The notes beneath the pieces were generated by a model that worked only from the letters and a program-made list of their open reading frames with translations, ran no database searches and was not told the DNA's origin. Positions 9,046 through 15,155 of a DNA stretch of 40,516 nt are shown in pieces. Numbering within the stretch: the stretch's first letter is position 1; every line of letters begins with the position of its first letter. The translations under genes and the position numbers were made by a program. The stretch is from an uncultured Candidatus Competibacteraceae bacterium. Its GTDB lineage: Bacteria > Pseudomonadota > Gammaproteobacteria > Competibacterales > Competibacteraceae. The stretch spans positions 1 through 40,516 of the forward strand of contig CALGOO010000206.1 in the NCBI GenBank assembly GCA_937960715.1. The letters are read 5' to 3'.

Positions 9046-9552
9046 TCAATTCGACGGCGCCGGCGCGGCATCCGTCTTGATGCCGGTTTCACCCAGCATA
9101 TAGACGACGGCGTCCTTGATGTTGGTCTCGGTCAACGAGGAACCGCCGCCCTTAGGGGGCATGGCGCGGATGCCAGTGACGCTATGTTTCACCAGGGTAT
9201 CCAGGCCCTGGGCGTATCGCGGCTCCCATTGATCCTTGGCGCCGACCTTGGGCGCGCCCATCACGCCAGCCGCGTGGCAAGCGGCGCAAACCTTGTTGTA
9301 AACCTCCTGGCCAGACAGTTTCAACTCGGCGCTGGCGGCGGCGGGCTTGGGCGCGGTGAAGGACACTCGGGCGACCGGTTTGATGCGTTCGAGCACGGCG
9401 GCCTGCTTGCGCGAGCCATCGTCGGGAGCAATGTTGCCGACGACGCCCACCAGGGCGGCCACCATGAACAGCACCACAGCCAGTAACACCAGCGCCGAGA
9501 TCAGGACAACGAAGGTGGTGACAAAGGATTTATCTGCGACTTGCGAACTCAC
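9046..9552 (-). CDS. Membrane-anchored c5-type cytochrome
   Basis: Electron carrier facing the periplasm, 168 residues. The N-terminus has one long hydrophobic helix (about residues 11-40) that is probably an uncleaved anchor. A charged and Ala/Pro-rich linker (41-75) leads to a single class I haem domain: the haem-binding CAACH (Cys89, Cys92, His93) and the distal axial Met in MPPKGG (Met131), as in cytochrome c5. The start codon is GTG at 9552, supported by GAGGTGA five nt upstream. The gene looks monocistronic, with a strong hairpin after the stop. Its redox partners are not in the window. Confidence 0.93.
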   Translation of the reverse strand: MSSQVADKSFVTTFVVLISALVLLAVVLFMVAALVGVVGNIAPDDGSRKQAAVLERIKPVARVSFTAPKPAAASAELKLSGQEVYNKVCAACHAAGVMGAPKVGAKDQWEPRYAQGLDTLVKHSVTGIRAMPPKGGGSSLTETNIKDAVVYMLGETGIKTDAAPAPSN

Positions 9553-9871
9553 ACTCTCACCTCACTGAACGCTTTCTCAACCTGTTCATTCCCGGCGGCG
9601 TCGCGGCCAACTCGGATTCGATTCGAACGCTTCCCCTCGCTCCGGTCGGAGATTCGCGCGGCGCCGCCGTGGCTGGGAAGGTCTTGGCTTGGATTTGTTA
9701 TCTTTTGTTTAGGAGAGCTAAACATATTAATTATAGCGTTATTCAGCCAGGTCTGGAAACCACCGAGCCATGCCAGACGAAAGGTCAATCGCCCGGTGAA
9801 TTTACTCAAACCCACCGCGCGGGCTGGACGCGGAGCGACGGGCGGGGCACAATACGCCCCCTGTTCTCAAT
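9553..9871. other. 319-bp intergenic region without a convincing gene
   Basis: Between the cytochrome c start and tRNA-Arg. The central 9690-9750 is markedly AT-rich and holds the candidate cytochrome promoter with its inverted repeat. A short minus-strand frame (9549-9815) has no recognisable features and overlaps these signals. The tRNA promoter should lie within about 9800-9870, but I cannot fix it. Confidence 0.6.
9707..9735 (-). promoter_or_regulatory. Candidate cytochrome c promoter -10 with adjacent inverted repeat
   Basis: A perfect TATAAT (9735-9730, minus strand) is followed after 6 nt by the inverted repeat GTTTAG-CTCTC-CTAAAC (9723-9707), placed where transcription should begin, as an operator would be. 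No good -35 hexamer is seen 16-18 bp upstream, which hints at an activator or another sigma factor. The leader to the cytochrome start would be about 170 nt. Confidence 0.4.
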
Positions 9872-9948
9872 GCGCCCGTAGCTCAGGTGGATAGAGTGTT
9901 GGCCTCCGAAGCCAAAGGTCGTGGGTTCGAGTCCCGCCGGGCGCGCCA
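9872..9948 (+). tRNA. tRNA-Arg (anticodon CCG)
   Basis: The full cloverleaf is readable in 77 nt including an encoded CCA. Acceptor GCGCCCG (9872-9878) pairs perfectly with CGGGCGC (9938-9944), followed by discriminator G and CCA. The D arm has AGCTCAGGTGGATAGAGT. The anticodon stem TTGGC/GCCAA encloses CTCCGAA, giving anticodon CCG for codon CGG. The T arm GTGGG-TTCGAGT-CCCGC is canonical. A T6 run (9950-9955) directly after the CCA could aid termination. Confidence 0.98.
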
Positions 9949-10002
9949 GTTTTTTCAAGTAGTTACCCACAAGTTCCCTACCCTGCCCCCCACGCCGCGC
10001 AT

Positions 10003-11064
10003 TCAACCGCCGGCGCAACCAAGCGGTTGCGGGCCGAGGATGACCGGCTCCGGCTCCAATTCGACCCCGAACGCCGTCCGCACCGAGGCTCGAATCGCCT
10101 CCGCCAACCGCAACACGTCCTCGCCCCGCGCCCCACCGCGATTGACCAACACCAGCGCCTGATGCTCGTGGACACCCGCCGGTCCGATATTCCGACCCTT
10201 CCAGCCACAGCGCTCGATCAGCCAGCCAGCGGCCAGTTTCACCCTCCCATCCGGCTGCGGGTAGCGGGGCAAATCGGGATGTCGGCCAGTCAAGCGGGCA
10301 AAAGCCGCCGCGTCCACGACCGGATTCTTGAAGAAACTACCGGCATTGGGGATTCGCGCCGGGTCCGGCAACTTGCGCGAGCGAATCGCCACCACCGCGT
10401 CGGAAACGTCCCGCGCCGTCGGCGCGGCGATGCTGCGCGCTTCCAGCTCCCGCGCCACGTCGACGTGGCCGGTAACCGGTTGCCAACGCTTGGGCAATCG
10501 GAAGGTCACGGCGGCGACCAGATAGCGTCCGGCCGCCTCACGCTTGAACACGCTGTCCCGATACCCGAACTGGCAAGCGGCGCGGTTGAGGACCACCGTT
10601 TTACCCATCTCCAGATCGACCGCCTCCAGTTCCTGGAATCGCTCGGCCACCTCCAACCCGTAGGCGCCGATGTTCTGAATGGGCGCCGCGCCGACCGTGC
10701 CCGGAATCAGCGCCAAGTTTTCCAGACCCGGCCAGCCTTGATCCAGGGTCCAACGCACAAAATCGGGCCAGCTCTCCCCCGCGCCGGCGCGCACGAACCA
10801 GGCGTCGGCATTTTCGGCAACGAGCGCCCGCCCGGGAATGCGAACATGCAACACCAATCCCTCGAAATCGCCGGCCACAATCAGATTGCTGCCGCCACCA
10901 AGCACGAAACATTGCCGATGTTTCCATCCGGGCGTGGCGATCAAGCCGGCCAGTTGCGAGAGCGTCTCGATGGCGGCGAACCAGGCGGCGCGCGCCGGCA
11001 GCCCAAACGTGTTGAGGGCTTGCAGCGACTCGTCGCGCGTCAATAAGGCAACTGATGAACTCAT
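10003..11064 (-). CDS. murB: UDP-N-acetylenolpyruvoylglucosamine reductase
   Basis: Cytoplasmic FAD enzyme that reduces UDP-GlcNAc-enolpyruvate to UDP-MurNAc with NADPH in peptidoglycan synthesis. The protein has 353 residues, like the E. coli type I enzyme. Landmarks are the FAD-binding VLGGGSNLIV, the IPGTVGAAPIQNIGAYG loop, YRDSVFK, the catalytic Ser in NAGSFFKNP, and the C-terminal HALVLVN block near the catalytic Glu region. ATG 11064 starts the family N-terminus; the frame stays open to 11151, but that extension crosses the rpoH terminator. It lies downstream of rpoH and reads in the same direction, but the terminator between them should separate the units. Confidence 0.95.
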   Translation of the reverse strand: MSSSVALLTRDESLQALNTFGLPARAAWFAAIETLSQLAGLIATPGWKHRQCFVLGGGSNLIVAGDFEGLVLHVRIPGRALVAENADAWFVRAGAGESWPDFVRWTLDQGWPGLENLALIPGTVGAAPIQNIGAYGLEVAERFQELEAVDLEMGKTVVLNRAACQFGYRDSVFKREAAGRYLVAAVTFRLPKRWQPVTGHVDVARELEARSIAAPTARDVSDAVVAIRSRKLPDPARIPNAGSFFKNPVVDAAAFARLTGRHPDLPRYPQPDGRVKLAAGWLIERCGWKGRNIGPAGVHEHQALVLVNRGGARGEDVLRLAEAIRASVRTAFGVELEPEPVILGPQPLGCAGG

Positions 11065-11133
11065 GAACGATTCATCCAGCGGGTGGAGCACCAACCGCCA
11101 ATCTCGCTCTCGCGGGTGGGGAAATCCGGACGA

Positions 11134-11160
11134 TAAAAAAACCCGCCGCATGGGCGGGTC
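11134..11160 (-). terminator. Rho-independent terminator after rpoH
   Basis: On the minus strand a perfect 7-bp stem ACCCGCC/GGCGGGT (11159-11153 with 11147-11141) with a 5-nt loop is followed by a run of seven T. It lies 22 nt past the rpoH stop codon. Classical intrinsic terminator. Confidence 0.9.
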
Positions 11161-11180
11161 TTCGCCATCCAGCCCAACTC

Positions 11181-12053
11181 TCAGGCCGGCGCCGGCAATG
11201 CAGCGCGCAGCTTCTTCATGGCGTTGCTTTCCAGTTGCCGGATCCGTTCGGCGGACACCTGGTATTCAGCGGCCAGATCGTGCAGGGTCGGCTTGTCGTC
11301 ACTCAGCCAGCGCCGCCGCACGATGTCGCGGCTCCGCGGGTCCAGTCGTTCCAGCGCCTCGCCCAACCGATGGGCGGTCCGCGCTTCCCAATCCTCCCGC
11401 TCCAGCGCCTCGGCCGGATCGGCTTGCTCGTCGCGCAGGTAAGCCGACGGACCATGGGCTTGCGCCTCGTCCTCGCCCTCGGCGTTGGGGATCGGATCGA
11501 AGGCGACATCGTGACCGCTCAACCGCGACTCCATTTCCAGCACCTGTTCGGGACTGACGCCCAATTCGCGGGCGACCGTGTTCACTTCCTCGTGGTTCAG
11601 CCAGCCCAGACGCTTCTTGGCGCCGCGCAGCCTGAAGAACAGCTTGCGCTGAGCCTTGGTGGTGGCGACCTTGACGATCCGCCAGTTGCGGAGAATGAAT
11701 TCGTGAATCTCCGCGCGGATCCAATGCACCGCGAACGACACCAGCCGCACGCCATGGGCCGGATCGAACCGTTTGACCGCCTTCATCAGGCCCACGTTGC
11801 CTTCCTGAATCAGATCGGCCAGCGGCAAACCGTAGCCGATGTAACCACGGGCAATATGCGTCACGAAGCGCAGGTGCGCCACGACCAGTCGCCGAGCGGC
11901 TTCCAAATCGTTGCGCAGTCGCAGGCGCTGGGCCAGTTCCTGCTCTTCCTCGGCGCTCAGCATCGGCACTTGGTTGACCGCCTGGATGTAGCTTTCCAGA
12001 CTGTCGACCGGCGCCGGCAAACTCCTCATGCGTGGGACCAGCGCTGTCATCAT
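11181..12053 (-). CDS. rpoH: RNA polymerase heat-shock sigma factor (sigma-32)
   Basis: Directs RNA polymerase to heat-shock promoters; 290 residues. Region 2 is clear (DLIQEGNVGLMKAVKRFDP, SFAVHWIRAEIHEFILRNW). The RpoH box QRKLFFRLR, specific to sigma-32, follows near residue 135. Region 4 contains DLAAEYQVSAERIRQLE, the -35 recognition helix-turn-helix. Two ATGs open the frame; the first (12053) has AGGGGGAG about 10 nt upstream. It follows ftsY after only 103 bp. In E. coli ftsE and ftsX lie between these genes; here they are absent. A CIRCE operator overlaps its promoter, suggesting HrcA repression, and a strong terminator follows. Confidence 0.97.
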   Translation of the reverse strand: MMTALVPRMRSLPAPVDSLESYIQAVNQVPMLSAEEEQELAQRLRLRNDLEAARRLVVAHLRFVTHIARGYIGYGLPLADLIQEGNVGLMKAVKRFDPAHGVRLVSFAVHWIRAEIHEFILRNWRIVKVATTKAQRKLFFRLRGAKKRLGWLNHEEVNTVARELGVSPEQVLEMESRLSGHDVAFDPIPNAEGEDEAQAHGPSAYLRDEQADPAEALEREDWEARTAHRLGEALERLDPRSRDIVRRRWLSDDKPTLHDLAAEYQVSAERIRQLESNAMKKLRAALPAPA

Positions 12054-12088
12054 CGTCGTTCACTCCCCCTCGATTTGGCATGGACCTC

Positions 12089-12118
12089 ATTTTAGCACTC
12101 GCGCCATTTGAGTGCCAA
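12089..12118 (-). promoter_or_regulatory. CIRCE operator (HrcA site) superimposed on the rpoH promoter
   Basis: Minus strand, 12118-12092: TTGGCACTC, nine spacer bases, GAGTGCTAA. This matches the CIRCE consensus (TTAGCACTC-N9-GAGTGCTAA) at 17 of 18 arm positions. The same bases supply a sigma-70 promoter: -35 TTGGCA (12118-12113), 18-bp spacer, -10 TAAAAT (12094-12089), each 5 of 6 to consensus. HrcA bound here would block RNA polymerase. The rpoH ATG is 38 bp from the end of the element, giving a leader of about 30 nt. Confidence 0.85.
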
Positions 12119-12155
12119 ACCGGGCTGGAGTTCCCTCACCGCCACCCTGAATGGA

Positions 12156-13235
12156 TCAATCGACGGGTTCCTCGTCCAGCAAGGCGGCGACGAACTCGGC
12201 GGCGTCGAAGGTTCGCAAATCCTCGATGCCTTCACCGGCCCCGATGAAACGGATCGGCAGTCCCAGCCGGCGGGCGACGGCGAAGACGATGCCCCCCTTG
12301 GCGGTGCCGTCGAGCTTGGTCAGGATCAGCCCGGTCACGCCGACCGCCTCGTGGAATTGCACCGCCTGGGTGAGGGCGTTCTGGCCGGTGCTGGCATCCA
12401 CCACCAGCAACACCTCGTGCGGGGCGGCGGCGTCCACCTTGCCCATCACCCGCTTGATCTTCTTGAGTTCCTCCATCAGATTCGATTGGGTATGTAACCG
12501 TCCGGCGGTATCGGCGATCACCACGTCCAGCCGCCGGGACTGGGCGGCCTGGATCGCGTCGTAGATCACCGAGGCCGCATCGGCGCCGCTTTGCTGAGCG
12601 ATGACCGGAACCCGGTTGCGCTCGCCCCAGATCCGCAACTGCTCGACGGCGGCGGCGCGGAAGGTATCGCCAGCGGCCAACAGCACCGAATGATCCGCGT
12701 CGCGCAGCCACTGAGCCAGTTTGCCGATGGTGGTAGTCTTGCCCACGCCGTTGACCCCCACCATCAGGATGACGTAAGGTCGGGAATCGCTGGGTCGCCA
12801 CGGTTGCTGGCAGGGCGTGAGGATGGCGAGCAGTTCCTCGCGTAGGGCCTGGAGCAGCGCCGGGACATCGTTCAACTGCTGGCGCGACATCCGTTCGGCC
12901 AGCCGCCTCATCAAATGCTGGGTGACGTCCACGCCGACATCGGCCAGCAACAGGCGGCTTTCCAACTCTTCCAGCGCCTCGTCGTCAAGCTTCTTGCCGG
13001 TAAACCAGCGGGACAAGCCGCTGACCAAACCTTGGCGGGTGCGCCGTAGCCGGTCGCGCAATCGGGCGAAACGTTCGGGCCTGGGCTCCGGGGAATCGAC
13101 CGACCCAACCGCTGGTTCGAGCGCGCGGTTCCTGCCAAAAGGCAAGTGAATGGGTCGGTTCAGGACCTCGAACAAACTGGGTTTTCTGACCGGTGGGTCA
13201 GCGGAATCGGGCTTGAAGTCGGTCATGACGATCAT
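12156..13235 (-). CDS. ftsY: Signal recognition particle receptor FtsY
   Basis: SRP-receptor GTPase that docks ribosome-SRP complexes at the inner membrane for cotranslational insertion. It has 359 residues: a short charged N-terminal region (about 1-75, shorter than the E. coli acidic domain), the helical N domain (SGLSRWFTGKKLDDEALEELE), then the G domain with P-loop GVNGVGKTTT, insertion-box DTFRAAA, DTAGR, TKLDGTAKGG and the C-terminal IGAGEGIEDL. A second in-frame ATG nine bases in (13226) is equally possible. It is the first gene of an ftsY-rpoH pair; whether rpoH is also read from the ftsY promoter is unknown. Confidence 0.96.
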   Translation of the reverse strand: MIVMTDFKPDSADPPVRKPSLFEVLNRPIHLPFGRNRALEPAVGSVDSPEPRPERFARLRDRLRRTRQGLVSGLSRWFTGKKLDDEALEELESRLLLADVGVDVTQHLMRRLAERMSRQQLNDVPALLQALREELLAILTPCQQPWRPSDSRPYVILMVGVNGVGKTTTIGKLAQWLRDADHSVLLAAGDTFRAAAVEQLRIWGERNRVPVIAQQSGADAASVIYDAIQAAQSRRLDVVIADTAGRLHTQSNLMEELKKIKRVMGKVDAAAPHEVLLVVDASTGQNALTQAVQFHEAVGVTGLILTKLDGTAKGGIVFAVARRLGLPIRFIGAGEGIEDLRTFDAAEFVAALLDEEPVD

Positions 13236-13298
13236 CCGGCGAACACTGGGACCACGCCTCCCGGATTAGGGGCGTGGCGAAGAGCAAACCCGCGCGAT

Positions 13299-13646
13299 TC
13301 AATCCGTGGCCAGCAACGCCCGGTCGATCCGGGCTATCCAGATCAGTGCCTCGTCGTGGGTCAGCAGCAAGATTTGGAGGTTATTGCGGTAATCCTGCCA
13401 GGACTGCTCAACGCACTCGGTCATGGCGTCCGCGTAGTCGATCACCAGCCTCTCCGGCGAATCGGCGATTCGCGACCGCGCCATATGCTCCGCGCCATGG
13501 CGCAAGCACACCAGATAGATATCCAGCGTCTTGCGCACCGCGCCGAGCACCCCGACGCCCATCAACCCGCCGAGTCGCAACGCGCATTGCAACGCCAGCA
13601 GATTCACCGTCTGGTTACGCTCCATCATCCTGTCCAAGGTTATCAT
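13299..13646 (-). CDS. Hypothetical protein, 115 aa, weakly phasin-like
   Basis: A small helical protein of unknown function. It has a hydrophobic-amphipathic first half (NLLALQCALRLGGLMGVGVLGAV) and a second half with the spacing ARSRIADSPERLVIDYADAMTECVEQSWQDYRNN. That half loosely recalls phasins, the amphipathic coat proteins of polyhydroxyalkanoate granules, where a short SP..L segment precedes a long helix. The resemblance is by eye and weak. Alternative starts exist at the internal Met residues (positions 7 and 8). It lies 63 bp upstream of ftsY and reads in the same direction. Coding status is supported by the intact frame and position rather than by a recognised family. Confidence 0.5.
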   Translation of the reverse strand: MITLDRMMERNQTVNLLALQCALRLGGLMGVGVLGAVRKTLDIYLVCLRHGAEHMARSRIADSPERLVIDYADAMTECVEQSWQDYRNNLQILLLTHDEALIWIARIDRALLATD

Positions 13647-13832
13647 GACTTATTTCAACCTTGATCGCGTTCATTTATTGCATCGCAACATAATTTGCGG
13701 CGGCCGTCAAGCCAATTCGTTCCTGGCGCTTCACTGGTTATGACAACGATGCGCGAACCCTGGATTACGAGTGCGGGTCGTCCGCAACCGCGGGGCCGAT
13801 CGATCGTGGTTGGACAAAGCCGCGAACCGGGG

Positions 13833-14627
13833 TCATACCGCCACCGGCGCCCGGATGGCCGGATGGGCCCGATAGTCGACGATTGCAAAGTCCTCGTAGC
13901 GGTACTCCGCGAGCGCGGCCGGCCGGCGGTGAATCGCCAGGCGCGGCGCCGAATAGGGTTCGCGACCCAGTTGCAAGCGGGCTTGCTCCAGATGATTCCG
14001 GTACAGATGACAGTCGCCGCCGGTCCAGATCAATTCGCCGACCCGCAGGTCGGTCTGCTGGGCGACCAGATGCGTCAACAACGCATAGCTGGCGATATTG
14101 AACGGCACGCCAAGGAACAGGTCGGCGCTGCGCTGGTAAATCTGGCAGGACAATTCGCCATTGGCGACGTAAAACTGGAACAGCGCATGACAGGGCAACA
14201 ACCGCATCCGTTCCAGCTCGCCGACATTCCACGCCGACACCACGATTCGCCGTGAATCGGGATCGCGCCGCAAGAGATCGAGAGCACGGGCCATCTGGTC
14301 TATATGCCGACCATCGGCCGCCTCCCAGTCGCGCCACTGCTTGCCATAGATCGGTCCCAGATCGCCGTTTTCGTCGGCCCACTCGTCCCAGATCGTCACC
14401 CCATGCTCGCGCAGGTAACGCAGGTGAGTGTCGCCGCGCAGAAACCACAGCAGCTCGTGAATGATCGAGCGCAGGTGCAGCTTCTTGGTCGTCACCAGCG
14501 GAAAGCCGCGCCGCAGATCGAAGCGCAGTTGCGCGCCGAACACGCTGAGCGTTCCCACCCCGGTCCGGTCCTCCTTGCCCACCCCCTCGGTCAGCACTCG
14601 CCGCAATAGATCAAGATAGGGTTTCAT
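13833..14627 (-). CDS. thyA: Thymidylate synthase
   Basis: Converts dUMP to dTMP using methylene-tetrahydrofolate, the only de novo route to dTMP in organisms lacking ThyX. The protein has exactly 264 residues, as in E. coli. Visible sites are the phosphate-binding EDRTGVGT, WFLRGDTHL, the catalytic Cys in LPCHALFQF (Cys146, same number as E. coli), QRSADLFLGVPFNIASYALLTH, and the C-terminal RAPVAV that closes the active site. ATG 14627 gives the canonical N-terminus MKPYLDLL; an upstream start at 14660 would add 11 residues. It is divergent from the broken IclR gene; 186 bp without a convincing gene separate it from the next gene downstream. Confidence 0.98.
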   Translation of the reverse strand: MKPYLDLLRRVLTEGVGKEDRTGVGTLSVFGAQLRFDLRRGFPLVTTKKLHLRSIIHELLWFLRGDTHLRYLREHGVTIWDEWADENGDLGPIYGKQWRDWEAADGRHIDQMARALDLLRRDPDSRRIVVSAWNVGELERMRLLPCHALFQFYVANGELSCQIYQRSADLFLGVPFNIASYALLTHLVAQQTDLRVGELIWTGGDCHLYRNHLEQARLQLGREPYSAPRLAIHRRPAALAEYRYEDFAIVDYRAHPAIRAPVAV

Positions 14628-14746
14628 GGCGGGGAATCTTGCCACTCCATTCCTCATCAAAACAGTGGCATTTTATGGTGCAATGCAATATAGTGACTCC
14701 AATCTCACGAAGCATGAATGGGTTACCGCGCGTTAGGATGATGGTA

Positions 14747-15106
14747 ATGACCGCCAAAGCGACCTCCTCGATTCAAGTGATTGCTCGGCTGTCCCGGCTG
14801 CTGGACGCCCTCGCCGCGCACGACGAACCCGTCAGCCTCAAAATCCTGGCCAGCACCGCTGGCTTGCACCCTTCCACCGCATTTCGCATTCTGGCGTCGC
14901 TGATCGAGCATGATCTGGTCGAGCGCGGCGTGAACGGTCGCTACCGGCTGGGCGCCAAGCTGCTGTGTCTGGGTGACCGCGCTCGCAGCCAGACCAGCCT
15001 TCAACGCGAGATTCGCCCCTTGGTGGAGCGACCGCGTAACTCGGCCGGTGAGCCCGCCCGTCCAGGTGGTCGCGAGGATGGCGCGGCCACTCCGAACGCT
15101 TGCTAG
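14747..15106 (+). pseudogene. Truncated IclR-family transcriptional regulator
   Basis: Only the front of an IclR regulator remains (119 residues against about 250 normally). The winged helix-turn-helix is intact: IQVIARLSRLLDALAA, SLKILASTAGLHPSTAFRILASLIEHDLVE, then the wing RYRLGAKLLCLGD. After LQREIRPLVE the expected effector-binding domain is present for about 20 residues in degraded form (GEPAR..GREDGAAT) and then stops at TAG. The following bases to the convergent kinase gene offer no continuation in any frame that I recognise. Start ATG 14747 has AGGA about 9 nt upstream. It could still make a DNA-binding fragment, but decay is the simpler reading. Confidence 0.7.
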
Positions 15107-15155
15107 AGGCGTCAGGGCGCGAGAGCCGGTTCAGGCACATTCCGGCCTCCGCCCG

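Noticed and set aside
9549..9815. An 88-codon minus-strand frame upstream of cytochrome c
   Set aside because: It covers the AT-rich promoter-like region, has no motif and would overlap the cytochrome start.
13655..13888. A 77-codon minus-strand frame between thyA and the short hypothetical
   Set aside because: It overlaps the thyA 3' end, has no ribosome-binding site and no recognisable feature.
15107..15155. A frameshift that would restore the IclR effector domain
   Set aside because: I found no alternative frame after 15106 carrying IclR-like sequence before the convergent kinase gene ends, so decay is more likely than a single error.
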